Source: Acephala macrosclerotiorum (taxonomy: Eukaryota > Ascomycota > Leotiomycetes > Helotiales > Mollisiaceae). From it: a DNA stretch of 64,000 bases. How positions within the stretch are numbered: the stretch's first letter is position 1; every line of letters begins with the position of its first letter. The notes beneath the pieces are model-generated. The model was not told where the DNA came from. It was given only the letters and a program-made list of their open reading frames with translations, and made no database searches. Both the position numbers and the translations under genes were made by a program. The stretch is from the NCBI GenBank assembly GCA_014904845.1, contig MU119436.1, positions 25,567 to 89,566 on the forward strand, in the 5' to 3' direction. This document shows positions 22,804 through 34,190 of the stretch, piece by piece.

Positions 22804-24143
22804 ATGTCTCCCAAATTTCAAACAGTATATTCCTCAGGAATCCATCACGGCCTCCCCACCTTCCCCAACCACGATGGCAAGAAGTACACCGCCATCGTGA
22901 CAGGTGCGAACGGTATCTCTGGATCCGAGATTGTCAATGCTCTCGTTGCCTCACCTGAGCGATGGGAGACAATCTACACCATGTCTCGTCGACCACCGCC
23001 AGTCACAAGCGAGCGGATCGTTCCCACCGCTGCTGACTTCAAGAACAGCACACCCGAGGAGCTCGCTGAGCTCTTCAAGAAACAGGGAGTCAGAGCGGAT
23101 TATGTATTCTTCACATCGTACATTCAACCTCCAACAAAAGAAGGTCAGGTGTTGTGGGCCAATGATGATGAGCTAGAAGCTGTGAACGGTAAGCAAACTT
23201 CCAAACATTGATCAAGTCGACGAAGCTAATCACGTGCAGTGACCCTTCTCTCCAACTTCCTCGAAGCACTTTCAATTTCCAACATCATTCCTAAGCGCTT
23301 CTTACTCCAAACAGGCGGAAAGCATTACGCCCTCCATCTCGGCCCCACAACCATCCCCATGACAGAAGACACTCCTGCCGAAAGAGTTGATCACAAGAAC
23401 TTCTACTTCCCACAAGAAGACCTCCTATCTGCCTGGTCCATCAAGCACTCAACACACTGGACCATCACTCGCCCCGGCTTCATAATCGGTGCCAACCCCA
23501 CCGCAGCAATCAGCCTCTCCTACGGCCTCGCCCTCTACGCCTCCATCCAAAAGAACTCGGCCAAAAACTCGAGTTCCCATCCGACATCCGAGCTTGGGAT
23601 ATCAATAAAGATCTCACTACCGCATCCCTCATTGGCTATTTCTCAGAATGGGCAGCATTGACAGAAGAAGCGAAGAATGAGGCCTTTAACATCGTGGATG
23701 ATTCTCCGTTTTCGTATGGGAAATTTTGGCCTGTGTTGGCGGGGTGGTATGGGGTTGGGTATGGGACGCCGGAGGAGGATGAGGGGAAGTTTAATACTGT
23801 TACTATGGGGAGAAATCCGCCGCCAAGGGGCTTTGGTGGGGCTGGGGTTGTGAAGGTGAAGTTTAGTTTTGAGGAGTGGGCGAAAAGAGAGGATGTGAAG
23901 AAGGCGTGGGAGAGAATTCAGGAGAGGGAGGGGTTGAGGAGAGAGTTGGATCCGTGGAGGGAGAGGAGTGAGTTGGCTAATGTTTTTGGGACGGTGGATG
24001 CAGATTTGTTGGGGAATTGGTCAAGAACGCAGACGATGGATAAGGCGAAAGGAATGGGATGGCATGGGCATGTGAAGACGGATGAGGGGTTGAAGTTGAC
24101 GATTGAGAGGATGATTGAGATGAAGATGGTGCCACCGTTTTAA
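22804..24143 (+). pseudogene. PRISE/SirQ-like NAD(P)-dependent reductase with one frameshift
   Basis: Two exons (22,804-23,188 and 23,240-24,143; 51-bp intron, GTAAGC donor, GTGCAG acceptor) encode an extended short-chain dehydrogenase of about 429 residues. The Rossmann motif VTGANGISGSEIV, the SRRPPP stretch and the family signature TGGKHYALHLGP are present, as is ARG-like IIGANPTA. The frame breaks at the A-run 23,549-23,552. One missing A would restore QKELGQKLEFPSDIRAWDIN and the rest (NEAFNIVDDSPFSYGKFWPV) to the stop at 24,141-24,143. PRISE enzymes reduce enones; SirQ-type fungal homologues occur in secondary-metabolite clusters. A homopolymer indel could be a sequencing error, so this may be a live gene. 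An ATG at 22,747 is an alternative start. Confidence 0.8.
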
Positions 24144-24869
24144 GTTTGATCCTTTTGCCATCTGAATACAGATATTCGTAAGCTAACATGATGCTTCGAA
24201 CTATTAACATCTCAACGTGATGGCGCTCTGCCTTTCGATTTTCCTGCCTCCGAGAACTTTCATCGAGATCCCGAGGCATTTGGCAAGACTGCTGCAAAGT
24301 GACCCTCGGCACTCCACCACAAACAACCCCACTCTAATATACAAGACAATACTACGGCTTCCAACCAATTGTATTGCACCACGCGGAGAGCATTGAAGGA
24401 CCAACGCAGCCGTGCGCCATGCGAGGTTTTAGCGAATCCCTTTTTGTTCAACTCCAGCGCAAGCGAGGAGCATGTTCTGCTGAAAATACACACGATGCCT
24501 TGGATTGGCATATCAGGCTCGTTCACCATGAATGTAATAGGAGCGTTGGGAAAGGAGACAATAATGGTCCGAATTGCGAAGCGATGCACGCGACCGTAAG
24601 ACCGTGGTGGCAAAGAGATGCTCCTTTCGCTTGAAGTCCTTCGCTTGATTAGGGCTATGTCTCGTCGTGTAGCATTCTATTGGAGAGCTCAGGCACGCTC
24701 ATCGATGCCAGGTGCCCGCCAAACCATGTGACTTTTACGTCAAACTCCTGGGTGGACCTATAGTGGGATGTCCCTCGTGCCTCGCGCCATGCCCTGACTT
24801 TGACGACTTGAACTTTGAAATGATATAAACTTTTAATTTATAGAGTTTTTATTCGCACCGGCTCCGCCG
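24144..24869. other. Intergenic up to the poly-C run
   Basis: Overlapping ORFs of 66-117 codons on both strands around 24,200-24,630 show no motifs. No gene is supportable. Confidence 0.3.

Positions 24870-24915
<46 letters not shown>
24870..24915. repeat. 46-base poly-C homopolymer
   Basis: An uninterrupted run of 46 C, preceded by GGCTCCGCCG and followed by GGGCTC, in otherwise A/T-leaning sequence. The minus strand is poly-G. Such a run could form G-quadruplex/i-motif structures. It could also be an assembly artefact, because length is hard to determine. Confidence 0.95.
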
Positions 24916-24917
<2 letters not shown>

Positions 24918-25209
24918 GCTCTACGGGGAGCTTTAAATACTAAAAGCGACACATCTTGGCGTTTCTTGGCATAACTTTGGCGCAAAAACGTGATTTAAAT
25001 TTTTCAAAAATATTACGTGTTATTACATAAACTCTACGTGGATTTTTTTTCCCTAGTAGGAAACCTTTAACTATCGTCGAAGGCATATGGAATCAAAGGA
25101 GCCGAGTAATTGACTCACTCTCGTAATAACTGACATTATCGACCATTGACTCTTATATTGTGAGAAATCTCGAGCAATTCAACGCTTGTCAGGCATTCTA
25201 TATTCTAAA

Positions 25210-25637
25210 ATGTCTGTTCCGTCCAAGAAAACCCACCTTCCGCGACCAAAGACCTTGCTTTCAACTTCGTCGGCACTTGTCTCGACTAGCACACCGGCAT
25301 CGGCGAAGGCTTCCAAAAAGCTAATTCATCAACCCGGATTTCAATAGTAGAGGCATCCGGAGTGGCAATGGCGTGACGAGCTGCCGATTTTGAGGAAGAG
25401 AGCAAAACCATTGATACTCGGCTTGCGCTAGAGAATATTGACGTGACTCGCCGTCGGACTCTTGATCGACCGATCGAAGAAAAAGGATATGCGGGAGCTT
25501 GGAGTGCAGCAGCGAGGCACAAGATGGTGGTGAAGTGGCACTCTCAGCAATCTTGGCCAGACATGAAACCAGCAATGGAAAGATTGAGGGAGAAGTTTGA
25601 CCTGGGAGTGACCCCGCACTTCGACATGAGGGGTTGA
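25210..25637 (+). pseudogene. Remnant of an unknown gene
   Basis: ATG 25,210 opens a Ser/Thr/Lys-rich frame (MSVPSKKTHLPRPKTLLS) ending after ~45 codons. The neighbouring frame then continues through a TGA at ~25,375 (would be CGA, Arg) into RAADFEEESKTIDTRLALEN and, after a short basic stretch, WSAAARHKMVVKWHSQQSWP, ending in VTPHFDMRG at 25,637. The continuity of sense on both sides of the stop suggests one decayed gene with a frameshift near 25,340. I do not recognise the family. Confidence 0.35.
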
Positions 25638-27574
25638 GCTGGCTCGTTCCAAGCATTGTACATGCAAACAGTAGCTTGAGACTTCAGATAGGCCTCTTCA
25701 AATCGCCGGGATTGAACTTTGATGTTTTGGTGTCTTCTGACGTGTTGGGGGCTTAGAAACCGGACGCGAAGATGTACCTCGGTGGACTGAAACTTATCCA
25801 ACTCAAGCCAGAAGAGTGCTTAACGGTGGCTGCACATCGCTACGAACTGCCTGCTGCTCGGATTGTGTAGGCGATACCAACTTCTGCGTTGACTTTGGAA
25901 CTGAATTGGCTGACAGACATTCAGAGGCATGCAAACAGCGTACATAAGAAGGGAGACAGAAGATGCGGGAGAGAATATGGAGGAAATTGAACAGCAAGTA
26001 GACTACTTCGTGGATGGGAGAGGTGGAAAAGAAGTGAGTCTGAGTAAACTTGCAGATTTATTACTGATACTGTAAACTGAAGGAAGTCGGTTGAAAGCAA
26101 GGACAATTGAATTTGCGAGGTGTGGAATTAGCGCGGCTGGGAGAGTGGGTGGACTCTGTGTTACGCACCGCATTCCACTTCTTGTCACGAGGCAAGGGCG
26201 GTGAGCACTTATTTCTGCCTCCCCACAGCTGCTCGTGCCACCACATCAGCTCCACCGCGACAGCATTGGGAACGTGACCCAGTGTGTCACCTTCTGTCCT
26301 CCAAGACCTCTTCAGCTGAAAAATGCGAAATGCGAAAGGAGGGCCAGACCGCTGCGACCACGACTTGGCGAATCAGCACACTGCGTTAGCGTAATCAACG
26401 TCCCCCGACGTATCGACAACGGCTGCGCGACATCTGCTATCATGTGAAGGGAAAGATAAGCGGAGCAAACCTCCTTCACTGACGGGATCCTCCAAACAGC
26501 ATAGCCGAAGCTGCACTCGAGGCTTGATATTCCAAAACCACGAGCGCTACGAGGACCATGGGTGGACATACCGTTTTTGGATAGCTCTTCTGTGTGCTTA
26601 ATTTGACGACCCCGGATTTCAGATATCGCTCTTGAAATGGACTAACATACAACATCTTCAGCCGCGATTAGCCTGCTTTTGTGCTTCGACTCGGTGGCTG
26701 CTAGAGCACCCGCACTCTGCAGTATTGTACGAAAGACAGCACGCATCTGACAGTCTTCTCTAGACCGGCGCATGCCATGTTTCATGGAGATTCTTCATTA
26801 CTTGAGCTAGATGTAACGGCCTGAGGCCACTATCGGATCATGATATCAAGCCGGTTTTTGAGGGGTAACGTCGGTCGCATGTTTGCTATGAGGCATTTGA
26901 GGCATTTTTTTGCAGTGCAGAGGAAGCACGTTTGCCGCCGCGAAACCTCCCACACAACCACCTCCCAATATCACAATATCCATAGAGGAGAGGCGCAGCC
27001 ACTTGGCTCCTCCGTCCAGTGTTCCCAGATTTTTGGCACTGTTGCACAAGCAATTACCGAGGAATGGGCGGATGCGTCATCCCTCCAATCAGCATGTTAG
27101 AATTTGGACCCTTTGTCGATCGGTGCCTCCGAAATATATTTTTGGCCAATCCAGAAGATGTGTCAAGCCGATGCATCTTGCTGATTGTAGTCTGGCGGTC
27201 GTTGCGTTGATGAGGCATTTTCCAACAGCTCGTGCTATTTGCTCCCAGACTGAGGCCTGCCAAGCTGTCAACCTGCAGACGGAGAGCTTCAAAGAAGGCG
27301 GCTATCGTAAATGGAGCTTAGTCGAGGTTCGAGATCCAAATTGGTGGATTGATCGCCAGCTTACGCGCTCAATAAAACCATCAAAGGCGCCCTCGAGGAC
27401 GAAATCCTTTAAAGCTTTGGAAAAAAGCTCGCCCTCTGCGCTCTGCATCCTCCAGCAAGTCAGCACTTGCGATTTTGCTCACAGGAGTCGTTGCTTCCCA
27501 GTTCTGCGACTGCTCTTTTACATTGCATCGTCTGACAGCTTCTTTGACCTCTCTTCCCAATCTCAGTCCCAGTC
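25638..27574. other. Gene-poor region upstream of the P-type ATPase
   Basis: Nearly 2 kb without a recognisable gene. The longest ORF (26,910-27,728) overlaps the ATPase start in another frame and lacks motifs. A minus-strand DIVILGGGCVGG string near 26,970 looks like a dinucleotide-fold loop but nothing around it supports an enzyme. Confidence 0.3.
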
Positions 27575-30500
27575 ATGGTCGAATTCGCAGGTGATGAGCA
27601 CAAAGCTCCCCGAATCCACTGGACGCAAGTCGATCCAGAAGCGGGTGCATCGAGAGCTCGACCTGAACTACGTCGCTCGAATTCGAACATCTCCATCAAC
27701 AGCGCACACAGCAGAAGAGGCTCTATAGACCCAGCGTCGGCTCTCCCCATTCAGTATCGTACCGTCTCGTACCAGATCGCCGAGTCGAAAGAGAAGAATG
27801 CAGCAGAGATTCAGAAGGCAAAAGATAATGCAGCCAAAGGTTCGTAATAAGTCTTTAAAAGAGTGCGATTGGCCCGCTGACCATCGACAGAGCTGGCAAA
27901 CCTCGACTGGCATACCATAACACCCCACGAAGTCTATACCCGCCTCTCCAGCTCTCCTTCCCAAGGTCTTTCGACAGAACAAGCAAAGCAACGTCTTACA
28001 GAATATGGCAAGAACACTCCGTCTCCTCCACCAACACATTACTTCCAGCAGATTCTCGGCTACTTCTTCAAGAGCTTTGGATCTGTCCTCCTTGTGGGCT
28101 CGATCCTCGTCTTCGTATCATAGAAACCTCTCGGAGAACCACCAGCTCAAGCAAATCTAGCTCTTGCTATTGTTCTTCTTGCTGTCTTTTTCATTCAAGC
28201 TGCTTTCAATGCATGGCAAGATTGGTCTTCTTCCAGGGTCATGGCCTCGATTACCACCATGCTTCCAGACAGCTGTTTAGTCCTTCGAGATGGCGGAAGA
28301 ACTACAGTTGTTGCTAGCGACATCGTTCCTGGAGACATTCTCTTCATCAAAGCTGGCAATAAGCTTCCAGCTGATGTGCGTTTCGTTGAGATATCCTCTG
28401 ATGCGAAGTTCGATAGGTCGATCTTGACTGGTACGTGTTTTAACTCCGTGAACATTCTCCGACCCTCATTGACACGTTGTTCAGGCGAATCTGCTCCTCT
28501 TCCGGGCACCGTCGACAGTACCGACGACAATTATCTTGAGACTCGATCTATCGGTCTTCAGGGTACTCACTGCATATCTGGAAGTGGTACAGGTGTTGTC
28601 GTCTCGACTGGTGATCAAACCGTCTTTGGCAAGATCGCAAAGATGACCAATGCCCCGAAGACTGGCCTGACTCCCTTGGAACGAGAAGTCCTCAATTTCG
28701 TAATCGTAATCTGTACAATCATGTTCACGATGATCATTGTTGTTATCATTGTTTGGTAAATGTTTGCCTGTTGATTCAAGGTTCAATTGCTGACGCAAAT
28801 AGGGCTGCCTATTTGCGTAAAGACCACCCGGGGTGGATCAATGTCCCAACCCTCATCGTCGATTGTGTCTCTGTCGCTATTGCGTTCATTCCGGAAGGCT
28901 TGCCGATTGCATTGACGGCTTCACTGACTATCACTGCTAATCTCATGCGAAAGAACAAGATCCTGTGCAAGTCTCTCAAGACTGTTGAGACTCTTGGCTC
29001 TGTTAGTGTCATCTGCTCCGACAAAACTGGTACGCTCACCAAAGTAAGGTTTTCCATATCCAAGCTTGTCGCTCTCCAGTACTGACAAAAGATGGCAGAA
29101 TAAAATGTATGTTACAGAATGCAGCGTTGGTACGCATACCATGGATCCCATACAAGCTCGAGACGAAATGATGCAGTATGGACGACCACAAGGCGATGGT
29201 AAGGCCTCCAACGCAGTTTGCCAGCTGAGAGCTATTGCCGGACTATGTAATTCTGGAGAATTCGATGCTGCGACTTTTAATCTTCCTCTACACGAGCGCA
29301 AGATCAACGGTGATGCTACCGATCAAGCTATTCTGCGGTTTTCTGAATCTCTTGGATCAGTCTCGGAGGTTCGCGCACTGTGGAAGAAGACTTTCGAGCT
29401 TGCTTTCAACAGTAAGAACAAGTATATGATTAGAACATTCGAGATGGTCAACGAGGAGAGCCTAGATGTTGCTCTGCCGACCACTGAGGCTGCTATATTC
29501 CGTCCAGAGGACACGTAAGTCTGCTTATTCGAATGTTTTTGCAGTCTCCTAACCTGCGCCAGACTTCTCATGATCAAGGGTGCACCAGATGTACTCATCG
29601 GCAGATGCACAAAGTATACAGATATGCTTGGAGAGACGAAAAACCTTGACAACACCACCAGAGCGAAATTCGAAGAGATCAAGAACACTTGGTCCGCAGG
29701 CGGCAGACGCGTTCTGCTCCTAGCTCGCAAGACCATCTGCAAGGAGCAGATCAGGTCAGCCACGTCTTCAGTTGCCTTTGATGAAGAAGTTATGCATCAT
29801 GCTAGAGACGGCCTCACGCTTGTTGGTATCGTTGGTATCGTCGATCCTCCTCGCGACGAGATTCCTTCTGTTGTATCGATTCTGCGAGGTGCAGGTATTC
29901 GTATCTTCATGGTGCGCCCTTTCTTCCCTATCTCCTGATGCCCATACTGACTACCCAGGTCACTGGTGACTTCGCCTTGACTGCTCAAGCAATCGCCGCC
30001 GAGTGTGGCATCATCACTAATCCTCCCCACCTGGTCAAGAATGTCTCCGCCCTATCTCGAGACTACGCAGAATCTATCTCGGAGTCTGATCCAGAGAAAC
30101 GAGCTGTCAGCCAGGAATCTACTGCAAAGACCTCGATCGTCCTTAGTGGCCCAGAACTAATCACCCTCAACGAGAACCAATGGGAGCAGCTCTGCAAGTA
30201 TGATGAAATCGTTTTCGCCCGCACCACCCCAGAACAGAAACTTCGTATCGTTCGTGAGTTCCAAGGCCGAGATGAAATTGTGGGTATGACGGGGGATGGG
30301 GTCAATGACGCCCCTTCTCTTAAGGCTGCTGATATTGGTATTGCCCTTGGATCTGGTTCGGATATAGCTATCGAGGCTGCGGATATGGTTCTCTTGGAGT
30401 CTTTCAGTGCCATCGTCGAGGCCGTGCAGTATGGTAGAGTGGTTTTCGATAACTTGAAAAAGACCATTGCATACTTGCTTCCAGCTGGGTCTTTCTCAGA

Positions 30501-31322
30501 ATTTTGGCCAGTCATGTGAGCTTTGTCTTCCTTTCCGCGTTCTCGAGTATACTGACGATTCCCTCAGGACTAATGTCATTTTTGGCCTCCCTCAAGTCCT
30601 CTCATCCTTCTTGATGATTATCATTTGCTGTTTCACAGACTGCGCGGCAGCTACTGTCCTGGCGTATGAAGCTCCAGAAGCCGATGTTCTCCTTCGCAAA
30701 CCCCGCAAGCCCAAGGTCGACCGTCTTGTAGACTGGAAGTTGATCTTGCAATCTTACGGATTCATCGGTGTCATCGAAACCTTGACTTCCTTCGCCATGT
30801 CGTACTGGTATCTCCAGCGTAGCGGTATTCCCTTCAGTGCCTTGTGGTTCAAGTATGGAGCACTGCCAGACAACATCGACCAAGACTACTACAATGCGCG
30901 ACTGAGGGAAGCATCCAGCATTTACTTTGTTAATCTTGTTGTTATGTAAGTGCCCCTCCCTCCTTTCCACTCTACCCGTGACGTCCATATAGAGCAAACA
31001 CTTACTTCTTTCTTCTTTCAGGCAATGGTTCAACCTAATGGCCGTACGCACCCGTCGTCTGTCCATCTTCCAACATCCACCTTTGTTCAACAAACAAACA
31101 CAGAATTGGTATCTCTTCCCAGCTATAGCTTTTGCGCTGGTAATGGCTATCTTCTGGTTGTATATTCCGCAGTTGCAAAGTACGTTGCAGACGAGTCAGG
31201 TTCCGGCTGAGCATTTCTTTTTGCCGGCTGCTTTTGGGTTGGGAATTTTGTTTGCGGATGAGGTGAGGAAGTGGGGGGTTAGAAGGTGGCCTGGGGGTGT
31301 GTTGGATAGGTGTGCTTGGTAG
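27575..31322 (+). pseudogene. P-type ATPase, Na,K/H,K-ATPase-like (P2C), one nonsense codon
   Basis: Nine exons (27575-27839, 27891-28430, 28485-28755, 28803-29043, 29099-29514, 29563-29911, 29959-30515, 30568-30945, 31022-31322) join into exactly 1106 codons. All introns are 47-76 bp with GT..AG ends. Motifs in order: N-terminal cation-ATPase segment (YTRLSSSPSQGLSTEQAKQR), A-domain TGES split across intron 2, membrane motif PEGLPIALTAS, phosphorylation site SDKTGTLTK, ATP-domain MIKGAPDVL, hinge TGDGVNDAPSL, and the C-terminal membrane block ending RWPGGVLDRCAW. Codon 166 is TAG (28121-28123) in the first transmembrane region, VFVS*KPLGEPP, where relatives have Trp. TGG to TAG is a CpA-to-TpA change on the minus strand. 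No intron fits. Everything else is intact, so the loss looks recent or strain-specific. It would have pumped cations across the plasma membrane. Confidence 0.9.
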
Positions 31323-33099
31323 GTGGAAGTGAAACCTTGTTGAGGAGGGTATGACTTTGGCAACAGCATACCGGTCTTTGGCTCAACGATAGAAGGCGGA
31401 CATTGATTGTTTGTCCTTTAAAGAGGACATATGACCAAGAATAATCATCAAGCCAGACTCCGTAACTCTTCCTTGTGCTAGGTGTGTTTCTTAGTGGACA
31501 GTGAGATTCAGTAGGGTGGTGAAGAATTGATACTCGAAGAATAACCAACAAGTTATTTGAACCTCTTAATCCTTTCATGCCTGTCTCTGCAAACCTCCTT
31601 GATCGTTCAGTTTCAAAAGTCCATCCGTTACCGGATGCCTTGCAGCGTGACCGGCCACCCCACCATCGCTCCTTAGGTTTTGGGCAATACCAAACACCCA
31701 AAGCAGAATAGAAAATGCGGTCTCTGTCACAACCGCCCTCCACGACAAATAACCTCAAAACCGCCGCGTTGGTCTGAATGCTCTCCTCGAGCAACTTTTG
31801 ACCGTTCCTATCCCGGCTTAGGCCGAAAAATATCTGCCCACAGTTTATTTTTCCAAATTTGTTGTTTGTGAATATCCTCATCTTCCTTCAACACTCAACC
31901 TTCAACCTTCAGCCTTCAGCCTTCAGCCTTGATCCTCTCTGAGGATCTCGAGGCCTTCCTCGAACCTTAATTGAGGTTTAAACCTTCGTAAGTACTCCGC
32001 TCCCTTTCCAATCCCCGCGGCCGCGTTGATGATCGAGATCGGGAGCTAACTTGTGTCTCATTCTCCAGAAATACGATCTCGAACACAGCAACTCCAAGCA
32101 TTATAACAGAGGGCGGCGCTGGATTATCAAGGTAATCGCGTCTACTGTAGACCATTTCATCAGAACAGTTGACTCCTGCTCTGCTGAATTGGCCCGGTTG
32201 GTTCGTCGCCGCCAGCATTGCCTTCTTCACCAAAGTGCGTCCTTGCCGCTCCTCCTCCTGCCTCCCTGTCCCTACTCCTCTCCATCCCCGCCTTCCTTCC
32301 TCCCCGGGCTCCTCTTCATATCTTCGTCACTCCTTCCCAGCCCCTTTCCATTCTCGCTTCTCCCTCGTCAAGATACAACTAGAATTGGGCTGACTTATGT
32401 TCTAGTACCGTGGTCATGCACAGGGTGATGCTGGGATTGGCACACGCCGGTCACAGGCCTGTTGGTAACGAGCCACCTCGGACCAGTGTCCCTACAGCCT
32501 AGCACCACCCGCACTCTGCCAATTTCAAGGAAGCCGAGGAGGGAAGAGTCTTCCTTGCCTCATCGTGAGCTCCCCTCCAATATGCTCTTGAAGATCAGGC
32601 GAACAGTTAAAAGCAGGAGGCAAGCCCTCAACCACGAGCGCCGTCCCAAAAGAATTCTTCCGAAAGGTTGTCAACTTCAACTTCAACTTCAGCCTCAACT
32701 TCAAAGGTTCCGTACATTGTGTAGGCATGTACAACTACCTCCAAGGGGTACCCGAGTTCAGATTCGTCTAGTCTGCCACCAGGTTGTCACTAGAGCTCCC
32801 CTTCAAAGATACAGCAAGATCTCAAAAATAGAATTCAAGAAGTCGAGAGGCGCGTGAACAATAAAGGCAAGGCCCAACAAACACAAGTGGGGCAGTCACA
32901 TCGAAAAGAGTTTGACTGACTTGAGAACAGGCACGATCGGCAGAAATACCGAGGACAGGTGGGACAACCTAGCGATCTGGGGCACAGATGACCGGATTAA
33001 AAATGGTTCGGCGATCTTAATCCCTACGACCAAGACGGCGAGACAAGTCTTTTGGAATTTAGGCACAGTTTAGCCAATTGTTTGGTAAGTTCACTACAC
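31323..33099. other. Intergenic with pyrimidine-rich and short tandem tracts
   Basis: Holds the ATPase 3' flank, a CTTCAGC-type microsatellite near 31,893-31,930, a pyrimidine-rich block at ~32,240-32,390 (probably the intron of the small gene below) and a short CAACTT tandem near 32,668-32,705. The 200-codon minus ORF at 31,279-31,881 has no motifs and overlaps the ATPase end. Confidence 0.3.
32069..32468 (+). CDS. Possible small spliced membrane protein, 5' end unknown
   Basis: Three exon-like blocks keep one frame: 32,069-32,131, 32,169-32,235 or so, and 32,406-32,468. They encode GRRWIIK, then a hydrophobic segment (LLNWPGWFVAASIAFFTK), then a polar tail (YRGHAQGDAGIGTRRSQACW) and a TAA. 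Splice signals (CTCCAG; GTAATC..ACAG; GTGCGT..TTCTAG) are reasonable, although the first intron would be only ~37 bp. No ATG was found upstream. The family is not recognised, and it may be chance. Confidence 0.25.
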
Positions 33100-34190
33100 C
33101 ACACCCTGATTTCACCAACCCTCTGCTCTTGGCGCTTGACTCTTATGAGCTTCGGCGTGTGGGTAGAGGAGATCAAATTCAGGCACAACGTACCTCATCT
33201 GCACTGGCTAGTGGCCACCATGTGCTTGTGATGTCAAAACGAAGTCTGACATCGAATACCAAGAACTCGAATTCTGGTTTCCGTCGTATGAGAGCGTCAA
33301 TTCAATCCACAATATCAGTAGAACACCGCCGACTTGAAGTAGGTACCAGTTCGCCGGTATTACAAGCATAGTCTTCTGTTCCGACCATCCTCGCTGCCGA
33401 TGTTTTCGATTTCCAGGGGGGTTTAAGTACCCTTGTGAGTACTTTCATGTTAGCGTTTTTCTTTTAGCTTCGGACTAACCCTCTGCCTTTAAAGCTGTGC
33501 CTTTCTGGGTCTCAGCATGAGGGCGGAGGAGATTGACCTCAGACTATAGGTTTTCACCTACGCGAGCTAGTGGCTCCAATGTGTCTGATGGTACGTTAGG
33601 CTGGGTTCATCCCACAACCGATCCTCGGAATTAATGTGATGGAGATCTGTGTCGCAGCATTCATGATCTAACCCTTTGCCCTACACACTGTGTTCTCATG
33701 GGCTTCAGTAGAGGGCAGAGGAGACTAACCTCGGTTGGATGGTTACTTGAACGCGGGTAGTGCCTGCCAATGTTCCTGGAATCACGATTTTTCCGAGTAC
33801 ATTTCACACCGATGACTTTGAAGCATAACATGCTGGATGACAGTTGGTCGTGATATTGGTGATTGACTAACCCTTTGCCCTCGACTCTGTGCTCTCATGA
33901 GTTTCGGAATGTTGGCGGAGGAGATAAACCTCGACATTTCACCCACAAGCTCTCCTGCAATGTGCTTGCGGTAATTCGGATCGAGTACACACCGATTACT
34001 CGCAGTTGGTGTGAAGCAAAAGCTGCTTTTGAGCGATTACTGATCGAATCCTTTGCTTTTGGCGCTGTGCTCTTGTGGGTTGCAGTATGATTGTAGAGGA
34101 AATTGACCTCGGTTTTTCCCATTGCCTACGCTAGCAGTATGCGTTTGTAATTCGATATGGCTTGAGTACATGGAAATTACGAAACCTCTC
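33100..34190. repeat. Degenerate tandem array, unit about 175-197 bp
   Basis: The phrase C[TC]AACCCT[CT]TGCC recurs at about 33,113, 33,474, 33,669, 33,867 and (as CGAATCCTTTGC) 34,040. Each time it is followed by a CTGTGCTCTCATGGG-like block and GGAGGAGAT.GACCTC. Spacings are ~195, ~197 and ~174 bp; the first gap (~361 bp) fits two units, one badly decayed. No unit keeps an open frame in common with the others. It borders the start of the AT-saturated domain. Origin unknown: subtelomere-like minisatellite or internal repeats of a dead element. Confidence 0.7.

Noticed and set aside
26846..27049. Minus-strand DIVILGGGCVGG Rossmann-like loop
   Set aside because: Short isolated match. The rest of the frame does not resemble an oxidoreductase.
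26910..27728. 272-codon plus-strand ORF overlapping the ATPase start
   Set aside because: No domain, atypical composition, and the overlapping ATPase frame is clearly the real one.
31279..31881. 200-codon minus-strand ORF
   Set aside because: Overlaps the ATPase C-terminus antisense and has no motif or splice support.
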